Source of the DNA: Paenibacillus_G sp049942825
GTDB lineage: Bacteria > Bacillota > Bacilli > Paenibacillales > NBRC-103111
Assembly: GCF_049942825.1 (NCBI RefSeq)
Contig: NZ_CP187970.1
Location: forward strand, 2,294,001 to 2,358,000
DNA length: 64,000 nt
Direction of reading: 5' to 3'
The notes beneath the pieces are model-generated. The model saw nothing but the letters and a program-made list of their open reading frames with translations. It did no database searches and was not told where the DNA came from. Position 1 is the first letter of the stretch, and each line of letters opens with the position of its first letter. Position numbers and translations under genes: made by a program. This document shows, in pieces, positions 26,634 to 36,482 of the stretch.

Positions 26634-29600
26634 ATGGCACGAATGAGAGTAAGAACATGCTTGATCCCACTGCTTATCGTGGCAATGATGGCACTAAGCT
26701 TTTCAGGAATGGCAGGTCCGGATCGGACGCCAATCGCCTTCGCGGCAGCTGAGGCAGCGAATCTGCTGGCCAATCCGGGGTTCGAGGAAGACCCGGGCGT
26801 GACAGCTGCGCCGAAGAGCTGGAAGACGATTACGACGGCCGGTACGGTGACGACGCAGACGTATGCCAACACGGGAGCTTACTCCGCGAGCGTGACTTCC
26901 ACCGGCAAAACAGGCTCCTTCAACACGCCTGCCGCCGGTATATATCAAACCTTTACGGGACTTGAGCAGGGCACGTATACCTTCCAGGCTTGGATTAAGA
27001 CGAACGCCTACAAGCCGGCTGCCGGCTCCGGACCCGATACCTCGGCCTATCTGGAAGCCAAGGATACGGGCGCACCAGCCTTACGCTCCTATGTCAATGG
27101 GTATCCGAACGCAGATGGCTGGGTGCACATTGTTATGCGCAACGTCATTTCTTACAACGGCCAGGCAACGGTCGGCTTGTATCTTCAGAATGCGGCGGCC
27201 GGGATGTCCGTCTCTATGGACGACGCGTCCTTCACACTGGAGCTCAGCGATCAGAACCCGGTTCAGAACTGGGGCTTCGAAAATGACTTGAGCGGGTGGA
27301 GTACAATCGGCAGTTCTGCGATCAGAACCGAAGGAGCGGACTCGGGAGATAAAGCGCTTAATCTTGCTGCCGGAGCCAAAGTGTCGCAGAATGTGCCATT
27401 GAAGCCGAATGCCAGCTATATCGCTTCGGTCAGGGCCAGGGTCGAGCAGCCTGACGGGCTGGTGAAGGTCGGCGTATCCGGCATTGCCAATGCTCGCAGC
27501 GCCCCGTCCGCAACGACGGGATATACCTTACTGACGGTGGGCTTCGTAACAGGCCCGAACGAGACGCTGGGCACGCTCTATCTGGAGAATGCCGGGGCCG
27601 GCGGCGCGGTCGTGGACAGTGTGGATCTGTTCGAGCTGGACACTACGGTGATCAAGGGTGCAGACATTTCCTATGTTCCGCTGATCGAAGAGTACAACGG
27701 CCATTACTATGCCAACGGCGTACGTCAGGACTTCTTCGATATTATGCAGAACCGCGGCGTGAATGCGGTCATTCCGATGACGTTCGTGGAAGCGGGGAAC
27801 CCAACGCAGGGCTCTTCATCAACCTACACGATGCTTCCAGGGTCCTTTGACAAAACCGATACCATTGAATTGGCGAAACGCGCCAAGGCGCATCATATGA
27901 AGTTTATAGCCTCTTTCCATTACAGCGACGGCTGGATGAGCGCAGGCAAGGCAACCAAGCCGCTGGCATGGCAGAATCAAAACCTGCAGCAGCTCCAGAC
28001 GACCATGTACAATTACAACTACGATTTTCTCCAGAGCATGAAGGAGGCCGGAGTCGAGCCTGCCATGGTGAAGATCGGCAACGAAGAGAATGCAGGCATC
28101 GTATGGGATGAAGGGAGAATATGGTCAACAACCCGCGCCGGGTATGCCAAGCTGGTCAATGCGGCTTACCAGGCGATGAAGGACGTATCGCCGGCCATGA
28201 GGGGCCAGCTTCATGTGAACAACGGATATGATCCGGCTTCGACCAATGCCTGGTTTGATGCCAACGCCTCCGCCGGCATCACATGGGACAGCCAGGGCTA
28301 TTCCTTGTACGGCGGCCGGCCGACAGGGTCCATTTACAGCATGCTGCGCAATAATCTGGAGAAATGGCCGGATAAAGATGTGATCTTCGTCGAGACGGGT
28401 TTCAGCAACACGTCGGCCGATTATGGACTCCCGAACGGTTCCAATATTACCAACGGCTATTACGAGAAATCGGAGCGGGGCCAATACAACTGGCTGATGG
28501 ATTATATGCAGGCACTCCGGGACGTGCCGAACCCGACGAACCAACAGGTTGGCTTCTTCTACTGGGCGGCCGAGTGGATTGAGAAGGGGGACGGCTACGA
28601 GGGCCCGAACAGCCCCTGGCTGCCCGGCCCCAAATCGCATCAGTGGGGGAACGATGCCGGAGACCGCACATTGTTCACCTATGACGGGCACGCCTTGGAC
28701 GGGACTTACGCTTATTTGTGGAGAGGCAAGCCGATGGCCAAGCCGCTCGGCGGCAAGCTTCCCTTCTCGGATAACTCGTCCTCCTATGCCGTCTCCCCAG
28801 TAAGGGTAACAGGAGTTGCGCTGAAGGAGGAGAGCATTCAGGTCACGGCAGGTTCAAGCAGGCAGCTTGTGGCTGCTGTCGCTCCGGCCGATCAAGTGAC
28901 CGATTCCCGGATGAACTGGACCTCTTCCGATCCGGCCATCGCCGAGGTCAACGAAGCGGGGATCGTTACGGCCGTATCGGCAGGCACCGCCGTGATCACC
29001 GTACGGACGGTGGATGGCGGGTTCACGGATACCGGTACGGTCACGGTCACGCCTGCGGCACCTGCGGGCAGCATCACTCTAACCGGCAGCAAGCTGTCGG
29101 GCGGTTCGATGGAGCTCCATATCGGAGACCAAACGGCCATCACTGCCGGATTGCCTTCGGGGGCTGCCAATCAGGTTGTCAAGTATACGTCGTCCGACCC
29201 GAATGTGGCGAGGTTCCTGGGCGAGCCGGTTCAAACCGCCGTTCCGGGTACCCTCTATCAGCAAAGCAATGTGACCCCGGATGTGACTCTCATCGCCAAG
29301 ACGGAAGGCACCGCAACGATCACCGCTTCGGCGATGGACGGATCGGCTTCCCAGTCCTTTGTGCTCACCGTGACGAAGGTGCCTGTAGATTCAGTTACGC
29401 TGGACGTAACGAACATGACGTTGGGCGCGGGCCGAACCAAGCAGCTGACGGCCACCGTCGCCCCGGCCGATGCCTCGTACCCAGGGGTGAAGTGGTCCTC
29501 CTCCGATGAGCAAGTGGCGGCTGTAAGCAGCTCAGGCGTGGTTACCGCTGTTACGCCCGGCATGGCCGTCATCACGGTCACCACGGAAGACGGAGCCAAG

Positions 29601-32021
29601 ACCGCTCAGGCTTCGGTGACGGTTACCGATGTGCTGACCGAATCCATTACGCTGAATAAAACATCCGTGCGGCTTCGCGTGGGAGATTCCGAGACCCTTA
29701 CGGCTTCCGTGCTGCCTGTGGATGCCAAGGATCAGAGCCTGCAATGGACGACGGGCGACCGTTCCGTCGCCACCGTCAGCAGCAGCGGAACGATTACCGC
29801 TGTATCCAACGGCGTCACGACACTGACCGTCTCCGCTCTGGACGGCGGGGCATCGGCAGCCATACCGGTCACCGTAGCCGATGTAGTGAACGTGACAGGC
29901 GTGACGGTATCTCCCCCGTCCGTTACGGTGGAGGCCGGCAAGTCGACGCAGCTGACGGCAGCGATTGAACCGGACACGGCGGATAACACAAAAGTCACCT
30001 GGAGCTCAAGCGATCCCACGGTAGCGGTCGTGAATCCAGAGGGGCTGGTGGAGACCCTGAAAGCCGGTACGGCTGTCATTACCGCTGTTACCGAAGATGG
30101 GGGGTACACATCGTCTTCCACGATTACGTCAACCAACCTGCTGTCCGCCGGCAAGAGCGTGACGGCCAGCAGAACCGGCTCCTCCTATTCCGCATCGAAT
30201 GCGGTGGATAGCAGCGATACGACAGCATGGTCAACAGGCGGGTATCATCCGGGTGCGACGCTGACGGTGGATTTGGGGCAGACGGCCCTCATCGACTCGA
30301 CGCGGGTCTATTCCTGGGCGGCTAGTGATTTTGCAGTCAGCGTGTCCGAGGATGGAAGCACGTATACCCCTGTCGTTACCCACAACGATATTGTCAGCGC
30401 CTACGATACGTCGAAGGCGTATAAAGTTTCTACAACGGATCTGTTCCCGGCTCATGTCTATGGGCGCTATGTCAGATTAACGGTGAATACCGTTCAAAAA
30501 GTAGGAACCGTTCAGCAGTATACCGGTATTTATGACTTTAAAGTGTACGGCACCTTCGCAGCACCCGTACAATCCATTACGCTTCAGTATCCGCCCTCCA
30601 GGCTGATCATCGGCGATTCCGCTGTCCTGTCAGCCGTTATCACGCCGGCCAATGCGGATCCGCGGCTCAGCTGGTCCAGCTCCAATCCGAACGCAGTCAC
30701 CGTCGACCAGACGGGCAGGGCGACAGCCGCCATGCTGTCGGGCGCCCAAGGGGAGACCGTAGACAGCTCGGTCATTACCGTCGCGGCCAAGTCCGGCGTA
30801 ACGGCGGGCCAGACCATCGGGGTCAAGGTTCCGATTATCGTGGAAGGGATCAGCATCCTCTTTAACGGGACGCAGCCCCCTGGTGACCGGTTGGATCTGA
30901 CCCCGGGCCAAAAGGCGCAGCTTCAGGCAAGTATTTTCCAGGGCAATGCGGATTACAAGTCGATCGTGTGGTCTTCGGGCGATCCGGTGGTGGCGGCAGT
31001 AGATGCAGTGACCGGCGAAGTCAGCGCACTCGGGGAAGGCACGGCCAAAATTACGCTTACGGTGGACTCATACAAGGATCTTCCGGGCGGGAATGAATTT
31101 GTGTCAACGATTGATGTCCATGTCACCGCTGTCCCGGCGGCACCAGGGAATCTAAGTGCTTCAGCGAAGAGCGCGAACGCCATAGAACTGACTTGGAGCG
31201 CGGTGAATGGAGCGGTTGGTTACCATGTCTACCGTTCGGCTGCTGCGGATGGATCGTATGACAAGCGCAATGAGGTCATACTGCCCGGAACGGCCTTCAC
31301 GGATACTGGACTTGCCGCCTCCACGACGTACTTCTACAAAGTGACGGCAGTGAACCCGGCAGGGGAGTCCACCCTGTCCGCTGCGGCGTCGGCTAAGACG
31401 GATGAGGCTCCCCCGCTGGATACAACACCGCCGGTCACGACCGACAATGCTCCGAAGGGGTGGACGAATCAAGACGTTACCGTCAGCTTAACTGCGGCTG
31501 ACAGCGGATCCGTCATTGCTGCAACCTATTACACACTTGACGGGAGCGCTCCGCAATCCGGGAACCGGTTCGGGATTACCGCCGAGGGCACCCATTCCTT
31601 CACGTACTGGAGCGTGGATGCCGCCGGCAATACCGAATCGGCGCATACGGGGATCGTTAAGATCGATAAGACGGCGCCAACCCTCAAGATTGCGCTGGAT
31701 AAAACCTCCTTGTGGCCTGCCAACCATAAGCTGGTTCCCGTCAAGGTCACACTTACAGCTAAAGATACCGGTTCGCAGGCTGCTTCTATCGTGCTTCAAT
31801 CGATAACGAGCAGCGAGCCGGACAGCGGACTTGGGAACGGGGATCTTCCCGGTGATATTCAGGATGCCAAGCTGGGCACCCTGGACACCTCTTTTGCCCT
31901 TCGGGCGGAATGCTCGGATCGCGGACCTGGCCGAACCTACACCATAACGTATGCGGCAGCAGATCAGGCAGGCAATCAGACGACCGGCAAAGCTTTCGTC
32001 ACGGTACCGCGCAACCCGTAA
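26634..32021 (+). CDS. Secreted multidomain GH53 endo-beta-1,4-galactanase
   Basis: A 1795-residue extracellular enzyme with a signal peptide (PLLIVAMMALSFSGMAG region). Order: two jelly-roll carbohydrate-binding modules (about 43-203 and 207-340; CBM61-like is possible), GH53 catalytic domain (342-720), several Big2 Ig-like domains (722-1165), an F5/8 C discoidin module (about 1170-1305), more Big2 (1308-1500), FN3 (1501-1590), an OmpL47-like module (1595-1680) and a C-terminal beta domain. GH53 hallmarks: ADISYVPLIEEY at the start of the barrel, acid/base Glu484 in KIGNEENAG, and nucleophile Glu587 in FVETGFSN. GH53 cuts beta-1,4-galactan side chains of rhamnogalacturonan I. Products would feed the transporters and GH2/GH42-type galactosidases. 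No wall anchor is seen; the discoidin and Big2 modules probably hold it on wall or substrate. Confidence 0.92.
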   Translation: MARMRVRTCLIPLLIVAMMALSFSGMAGPDRTPIAFAAAEAANLLANPGFEEDPGVTAAPKSWKTITTAGTVTTQTYANTGAYSASVTSTGKTGSFNTPAAGIYQTFTGLEQGTYTFQAWIKTNAYKPAAGSGPDTSAYLEAKDTGAPALRSYVNGYPNADGWVHIVMRNVISYNGQATVGLYLQNAAAGMSVSMDDASFTLELSDQNPVQNWGFENDLSGWSTIGSSAIRTEGADSGDKALNLAAGAKVSQNVPLKPNASYIASVRARVEQPDGLVKVGVSGIANARSAPSATTGYTLLTVGFVTGPNETLGTLYLENAGAGGAVVDSVDLFELDTTVIKGADISYVPLIEEYNGHYYANGVRQDFFDIMQNRGVNAVIPMTFVEAGNPTQGSSSTYTMLPGSFDKTDTIELAKRAKAHHMKFIASFHYSDGWMSAGKATKPLAWQNQNLQQLQTTMYNYNYDFLQSMKEAGVEPAMVKIGNEENAGIVWDEGRIWSTTRAGYAKLVNAAYQAMKDVSPAMRGQLHVNNGYDPASTNAWFDANASAGITWDSQGYSLYGGRPTGSIYSMLRNNLEKWPDKDVIFVETGFSNTSADYGLPNGSNITNGYYEKSERGQYNWLMDYMQALRDVPNPTNQQVGFFYWAAEWIEKGDGYEGPNSPWLPGPKSHQWGNDAGDRTLFTYDGHALDGTYAYLWRGKPMAKPLGGKLPFSDNSSSYAVSPVRVTGVALKEESIQVTAGSSRQLVAAVAPADQVTDSRMNWTSSDPAIAEVNEAGIVTAVSAGTAVITVRTVDGGFTDTGTVTVTPAAPAGSITLTGSKLSGGSMELHIGDQTAITAGLPSGAANQVVKYTSSDPNVARFLGEPVQTAVPGTLYQQSNVTPDVTLIAKTEGTATITASAMDGSASQSFVLTVTKVPVDSVTLDVTNMTLGAGRTKQLTATVAPADASYPGVKWSSSDEQVAAVSSSGVVTAVTPGMAVITVTTEDGAKTAQASVTVTDVLTESITLNKTSVRLRVGDSETLTASVLPVDAKDQSLQWTTGDRSVATVSSSGTITAVSNGVTTLTVSALDGGASAAIPVTVADVVNVTGVTVSPPSVTVEAGKSTQLTAAIEPDTADNTKVTWSSSDPTVAVVNPEGLVETLKAGTAVITAVTEDGGYTSSSTITSTNLLSAGKSVTASRTGSSYSASNAVDSSDTTAWSTGGYHPGATLTVDLGQTALIDSTRVYSWAASDFAVSVSEDGSTYTPVVTHNDIVSAYDTSKAYKVSTTDLFPAHVYGRYVRLTVNTVQKVGTVQQYTGIYDFKVYGTFAAPVQSITLQYPPSRLIIGDSAVLSAVITPANADPRLSWSSSNPNAVTVDQTGRATAAMLSGAQGETVDSSVITVAAKSGVTAGQTIGVKVPIIVEGISILFNGTQPPGDRLDLTPGQKAQLQASIFQGNADYKSIVWSSGDPVVAAVDAVTGEVSALGEGTAKITLTVDSYKDLPGGNEFVSTIDVHVTAVPAAPGNLSASAKSANAIELTWSAVNGAVGYHVYRSAAADGSYDKRNEVILPGTAFTDTGLAASTTYFYKVTAVNPAGESTLSAAASAKTDEAPPLDTTPPVTTDNAPKGWTNQDVTVSLTAADSGSVIAATYYTLDGSAPQSGNRFGITAEGTHSFTYWSVDAAGNTESAHTGIVKIDKTAPTLKIALDKTSLWPANHKLVPVKVTLTAKDTGSQAASIVLQSITSSEPDSGLGNGDLPGDIQDAKLGTLDTSFALRAECSDRGPGRTYTITYAAADQAGNQTTGKAFVTVPRNP

Positions 32022-32043
32022 GACATTCTTATATGCAGCGGTG

Positions 32044-32076
32044 AATTCCCTATGTGGGTCCTCCCCGTAGGGAATT
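32044..32076 (+). terminator. Hairpin after the GH53 gene
   Basis: AATTCCCTATG pairs with CGTAGGGAATT (one G-U) around an 11-base loop, followed by a short T-rich stretch. It is a probable terminator. Confidence 0.6.
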
Positions 32077-32115
32077 TCGCTTTGGAGAAGAATGGAGAAG
32101 AGTGGAGGAGAGACC

Positions 32116-35100
32116 ATGCTGGATAGGGACCAATTCAGAAATCCGGATGCGCATTACCGGATCCAGCCGTTCTGGTTCTGGAACGGCGAGATGGACGAAG
32201 CGGAGATGATCCGTCAGATCCAGGAGATGTACGACAAGGGTGTCGGAGGCTTCTTCATCTGCCCGAGACAGGGATTGAAAATACCTTATCTGTCCGAAGG
32301 GTGGTTCCGGCTGGTGAAGGCGGCGGTCCAGGCGGCCAAGGTGAGAAGCATGCATGTCTGGCTGTATGACGAGTATCCTTATCCCAGCGGCATGGCCGGG
32401 GGGGAAGTCACCCTCCTTCACCCCGATGCGAAGCACCGGACGTTGGAAGTGACGGAGTCCCGCATCCAGGGAGGCGGCAGGGCGGCGCTGGAGCTGCCCT
32501 GGGCGAAGATCGTCTATGCCAAGGCTGTGCCGCTGGCGGCGTCGGGCGAGCGCCTCTGGGAATTCGCGGTGGACATCCGGGAGCATATCGGGAATATCCA
32601 GGCGGACCCGGTGTTCCAGAAGACGGGCTTGACCGCCTATAACCAGAAGCGGTTCTTCACCTACCACACGGTATACCGGCTGGAATGGGAGGCGCCCGTC
32701 CATGCCGCGGAGTGGGATGTGCTCGTCTATCAAGAGCAGGAAATCGAGGACTTCAAATATTACGGAACCTTCGTCGATCCCTGCCATAAAGAGGCGATGG
32801 CCAGCTTCATTCGGCTTACCCATGAACGCTATGCCCGCTATATCGGAGAGGAATTCGGCAGAACCGTCCGGGGTATGTTCACGGATGAGATCGGCCTGCT
32901 CGGCCGGCTGCCCTGGACCCCCAGGCTGCCGGACTACTTCCAGGAGCGCAATGGGTATTCCATCGCCGGGCATCTGCCCGCTCTGTCCCATGCGGCTTAT
33001 CCCGATGCCCCGCGGATCCGGTATGACTACTATCAGACTCTGCATGAGCTGCTGACTGACTCTTACCATAAGCAGGTCTTTGACTGGTGCGAGAAGCACG
33101 GCTTGCAGTATGTGGCGGAAGTCCCCTCTGTCCGTATGACCACCCAGCGCTACAGCCATATTCCGGGCGGGGACAGCTGCCATGAGAAGCTGGGCCGACC
33201 GCTGGAATGGATTATCCGGCGTTATGGAGCGAGCTTCCGCGACAACCCGAAGATGATGAGCTCCATCGCTAGACAGCTCGGCAGGCAGCGGAATCTGGAT
33301 GAGTGCTTCCACAGCGTCGGCTGGTCCATGAACCTGCAGGATGCGAAGTGGATGATCGACCGGATGGCGGCTATGGGGACCAATCTATACACCTTCCATG
33401 CGTTCTTCTACACGCTCGATGGCATGACCCAGCACGATGCGCCGCCTTCCCAATTTGTTCAGAATCCGTACTGGGAACACTTCCGGCACCTCGGCGATTA
33501 CGCCGGCCGGATCAGCTGCATCATGACCGAAGGGACGGCGGATATCCGGATCGCCGTTCTGGATCCGACCACCTCCTATTGGACCCATCTGGCGAATCCG
33601 CTCCACCACTTCGAATACGGGGGGACGGACGCCAAGGAAAGGGAGAGGCTGGAGCTTCTGAAGGAAGAGTGGCGGAGTCTAAGCGTCCGCCTGCTGCAGT
33701 CCCGGCGGGACTATGACCATCTCGATGCGGAGCTGCTGGCCGAAGCCGCCGTGGAGAACGGCAGGCTCGTGATCGGCAAGGCATCGTATGGCGTGCTGCT
33801 GCTGCCTCCTATGACGAACCTGGAACAGAAAGCCTGGGAGACCATGAAGCGGTTCCTGTCGGATGGAGGCCGGGTCATCGCCCTGGGAGAGCTGCCCAGC
33901 GAATGCATTGAGCCGGACAGCAGGGTCCCGAAGGAAGCGGCAGCGTGGTTCGGCTGGAGTCCTCGAAACGAAGACCAGGGAGTCTGCCAAGGCCATCCGG
34001 GCGCCTATTTCATCCCAAGAGCGTCCGGGGAGGGGCCGGAGGGGCTGGAGTCCATGCTGGAGAAGCTGCAGGTCCTGCTGGACCGGGTGGAACCGCAGCC
34101 TGTAACCGTGGAAGCGGCGGAGGAGATTCGCTCCTTCCTGCTTCAATCGCGTTATATCTCGCCGGACGAATATGTAGTGTTCGTGAGCAACCAGGAAGCG
34201 GGGCAGTGGAACACCACGATCCGTATCGATCCTGTGAGGATCTGGCCGGCTCAAGCGGAAGGGGATGCGCAGCATGTCCTAGCGGAACGGCTGGATTTGG
34301 AAACCGGGGAGATCGTACCGATCCGTGCGGTGACAGAGGGGGGCGGCGTATCGGTTGAGGCTGACTTTGCACCTTATGCCTCCCGAATGTACCGGTTTAC
34401 GAGGGGGAAGGAGGCAGCCCCTGCAATCGCGGCCGAACAGCCTGCCTGGGAGTGGAAGGTTGAGGCTGAAGGGTTATGGCGGTTGAAGGCACTCCGGCCG
34501 AACGCGCTGCGCCTGGAGAACTTCCTTCTGTCCGTGTCGGGAGAGGAGGAAGCCCTCGTTTCCGCCAAAACCTTCATCGATCAATGTGCGGATCTTGCGA
34601 AGCGGCAGAGCCTCCCGGTGGTCTTCGATCAACTGTTCGGAACCCCAAAGAAGCTGCGGCTTTCCTACCCGCTGGACTGCCGGTACAGGGCGTCGTTCCG
34701 GGTGGAGCAAGTACCTGAGTCCGTCTCGATCCTCATGGACCAATCGTCCATCTCGGGGGCTTGGGAGCTGACGCTGAACGGCAGGCGGTACACGCAATCC
34801 GATTTTCAGGCACGGAACGTCTATGATAACGCCAATATCGTATGTGATGTAACGGCCGATTTGCGGAAGGGGGACAATGTCCTGAACATCCGGGTGCAGG
34901 TGGCCCATGACTGGGACGGAGTGACGGATGCCATCCACTTGCTCGGCAGCTTCGGGGTGTGTCCGGCGGAGGATGGGGTTCCGGTGCTGACCGTGCCCCC
35001 GTCCTCGGCCCAGACGCTCGCTGTCCGGGATTATGTGCAGGGATACCCCTATTACGCGGGGGTGCTGGAATACAGCAGGACACTGGCTCTTCCGGATGGG

Positions 35101-35364
35101 CCCGGTTCCGGCCGGTTTGCTCTCCGTTTCCCTGACTGGGATGTGCACGATACGGCAGAGGTATGGGTGAACGGGGAGAAGCTGGGTGTGCGGCCTTGGT
35201 CGCCTTATGTCTGGGAAGGTCCTGCGGCCCTTCTGCGAGCCGGTGACAACGAACTGACGGTGCGGGTGACTACGACCTTGATCGGGCTGTTGGAAGGCAA
35301 ATATTTCGATTATGGGGAACATCGGGTTGTCCCTATTGAGACGCAAAATGAAGCGGAGGGCTGA
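32116..35364 (+). CDS. GH106-family-like alpha-L-rhamnosidase, cytoplasmic
   Basis: A 1082-residue enzyme without a signal peptide. The ATG at 32116 follows GGAGGAG with good spacing; an earlier ATG at 32092 precedes that site. The N-terminal barrel has the GH106 signature: YRIQPFWFWNGEMDEAEMIR, GGFFICPRQGLKIPYLSEGW, MHVWLYDEYPYPSGMAGG, and FTDEIGLLGRLPW further on. The C-terminal third carries jelly-roll or GH2-like sugar-binding domains (AEVWVNGEKLGVRPWSPYVW). GH106 enzymes release alpha-linked rhamnose from rhamnogalacturonan fragments. The gene lies between the galactanase and a truncated GH42, with only 9 bases to the latter, so the three may once have formed a unit. Confidence 0.85.
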   Translation: MLDRDQFRNPDAHYRIQPFWFWNGEMDEAEMIRQIQEMYDKGVGGFFICPRQGLKIPYLSEGWFRLVKAAVQAAKVRSMHVWLYDEYPYPSGMAGGEVTLLHPDAKHRTLEVTESRIQGGGRAALELPWAKIVYAKAVPLAASGERLWEFAVDIREHIGNIQADPVFQKTGLTAYNQKRFFTYHTVYRLEWEAPVHAAEWDVLVYQEQEIEDFKYYGTFVDPCHKEAMASFIRLTHERYARYIGEEFGRTVRGMFTDEIGLLGRLPWTPRLPDYFQERNGYSIAGHLPALSHAAYPDAPRIRYDYYQTLHELLTDSYHKQVFDWCEKHGLQYVAEVPSVRMTTQRYSHIPGGDSCHEKLGRPLEWIIRRYGASFRDNPKMMSSIARQLGRQRNLDECFHSVGWSMNLQDAKWMIDRMAAMGTNLYTFHAFFYTLDGMTQHDAPPSQFVQNPYWEHFRHLGDYAGRISCIMTEGTADIRIAVLDPTTSYWTHLANPLHHFEYGGTDAKERERLELLKEEWRSLSVRLLQSRRDYDHLDAELLAEAAVENGRLVIGKASYGVLLLPPMTNLEQKAWETMKRFLSDGGRVIALGELPSECIEPDSRVPKEAAAWFGWSPRNEDQGVCQGHPGAYFIPRASGEGPEGLESMLEKLQVLLDRVEPQPVTVEAAEEIRSFLLQSRYISPDEYVVFVSNQEAGQWNTTIRIDPVRIWPAQAEGDAQHVLAERLDLETGEIVPIRAVTEGGGVSVEADFAPYASRMYRFTRGKEAAPAIAAEQPAWEWKVEAEGLWRLKALRPNALRLENFLLSVSGEEEALVSAKTFIDQCADLAKRQSLPVVFDQLFGTPKKLRLSYPLDCRYRASFRVEQVPESVSILMDQSSISGAWELTLNGRRYTQSDFQARNVYDNANIVCDVTADLRKGDNVLNIRVQVAHDWDGVTDAIHLLGSFGVCPAEDGVPVLTVPPSSAQTLAVRDYVQGYPYYAGVLEYSRTLALPDGPGSGRFALRFPDWDVHDTAEVWVNGEKLGVRPWSPYVWEGPAALLRAGDNELTVRVTTTLIGLLEGKYFDYGEHRVVPIETQNEAEG

Positions 35365-35373
35365 GATATTAAC

Positions 35374-35511
35374 ATGACAGCGAAACATTCCCCGGTCAGC
35401 GGCAAGCTGCCCGTTCTAATGCATGGGGCGGATTATAACCCCGACCAATGGCTGCATGATCCGAAGGTGCTGGAGGAAGATGGCAGGAGAGACGTTAAGT
35501 TTGCCGGTTAA
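35374..35511 (+). pseudogene. Truncated GH42 beta-galactosidase, N-terminal fragment only
   Basis: The ATG at 35374 opens a 45-codon frame. Residues about 15-36 read LPVLMHGADYNPDQWLHDP, the family start of GH42 beta-galactosidases (usually about 680 residues). Similarity stops near 35480 (KVLEED), after which unrelated sequence runs to a TAA at 35509-35511. The rest of the enzyme has been deleted. Its place just after the rhamnosidase gene fits a lost cytoplasmic galactosidase for galactan oligomers made by GH53. Confidence 0.75.
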
Positions 35512-35782
35512 CGGCATCAGGGTGCTGAAGCGTGATACGGTTCGGATATAGTCTAAGATAGGAGCGATCAGCTCATGTAAGGGCCACTGTTCAAAGGGGA
35601 GAGGTTTATTCCCGCTGGACGGGAGTCTAAGCATGAGCTTATTTGTTTTTTTGGCCGTGGAGAGAAGTGATTGATTTAGGACGTCAACCTGCACGTATAC
35701 ATTACAAAGACATCATGGAAATGATAGAATTGGATCATGAAGACTAACACCTGCTTCAGCCGAGTTGGAAAGGAAGATAGAT
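35512..35782. other. Junk-like stretch after the GH42 breakpoint
   Basis: No recognisable gene. A 92-codon minus-strand frame at 35416-35694 runs across the GH42 remnant on the opposite strand and matches nothing familiar. Part may be the relic of the insertion or deletion that removed GH42. Confidence 0.4.
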
Positions 35783-36265
35783 TTGATCGTACTAAAGTTT
35801 ACCCAAGCCTTGTTGAAAGACATGAAGGCCATACCCGAGGAATGCGATGACAGCGGAGAGCTATCCCTCTTTCATTGGCACGTGAATATCTACCATCTAA
35901 ACCGTCGGAAGCACATTGTTTTCATCAATGACCTATCACGGTTGTGTATCATCATAGACGGGATCCGGAGCGGTCAAGTCACTCCGTTAAAGGAGAAATT
36001 CTTGTCGACCCTCAGAACCTATATGGTCAGTGAAGGAATAGGCGAAGCTAGGATAGATGCTTACTTGAGGGAAGGTTCGGAAATCGCGATAGCCAAAACG
36101 AACAGCCGAAGCGTGTTAGGAACCATGAAAGAGGCCACCTTTTTCACAGAGGATGACTTTGAGGACAATCTCAGCCGTTTGCAATGGCTTAATAGACTTA
36201 TTCATAAACCTCTTGATTATCGTGAACCTATAGAGGTTTTCAAGAAGGCTCTTACCTCTCGCTAG
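35783..36265 (+). CDS. DUF6933-like small cytoplasmic protein
   Basis: About 160 residues read from a TTG at 35783, with AAGGAAG about 8 bases upstream; an alternative TTG at 35765 lacks such a site. The pattern MIVLKFTQALLKDM, then LFHWHVNIYHLNRRKHIVFI and NDLSRLCIIIDGI, fits the DUF6933 family (plasmid-pRiA4b-like helical proteins of unknown role, found scattered in Bacillales). It has no signal peptide or membrane segment. The neighbours give no functional clue. The gene is AT-richer than the enzymes before it, suggesting separate origin. Confidence 0.7.
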   Translation: MIVLKFTQALLKDMKAIPEECDDSGELSLFHWHVNIYHLNRRKHIVFINDLSRLCIIIDGIRSGQVTPLKEKFLSTLRTYMVSEGIGEARIDAYLREGSEIAIAKTNSRSVLGTMKEATFFTEDDFEDNLSRLQWLNRLIHKPLDYREPIEVFKKALTSR

Positions 36266-36452
36266 CATCCCGCAACTATCAATGGACGCAGTGCCGGGAA
36301 AGTGGTATTCTATGTAAAACATTGAAAGACATTCTCGAAAGCTGTCGAATGATAGGTTGTCCGGGAACGGGAAACGGCTGTTTGTCAGGGAACATCTTTC
36401 GCCTGCGGGTCTAGTGTGCAATCGGCATCCCTTCTCGTAGGGATGCTTTTTA
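36266..36452 (+). promoter_or_regulatory. Structured leader ahead of the DUF4430 surface-protein gene
   Basis: The 217-base gap before 36483 ends in a terminator hairpin at 36425-36451, only 31 bases before the start codon, an attenuator-like position. CCGCAACT at 36271, GGGAAC at 36363 and GTCAGGGAAC at 36384 echo pieces of the cobalamin riboswitch, but the 5' core and the ACCTGCC box are absent. A riboswitch is therefore only a suspicion. Confidence 0.25.
36425..36451 (+). terminator. Terminator or attenuator hairpin
   Basis: GCATCCCT pairs with AGGGATGC around loop TCTCGT and is followed by five T residues. It either ends the DUF6933 transcript or attenuates the next gene. Confidence 0.8.
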
Positions 36453-36482
36453 ATGTCGGCGGAGAGGGGTATGGGAGTAAGA

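Noticed and set aside
35416..35694. A 92-codon minus-strand frame as a transposase relic
   Set aside because: It overlaps the GH42 remnant in antisense, and no transposase motif could be identified.
36150..36452. Canonical cobalamin riboswitch
   Set aside because: Only scattered look-alike blocks are present. The 5' GGGAA and GGTG-AA-TCC core and the ACCTGCC end of the B12 box are missing. It is kept as a low-confidence finding only.
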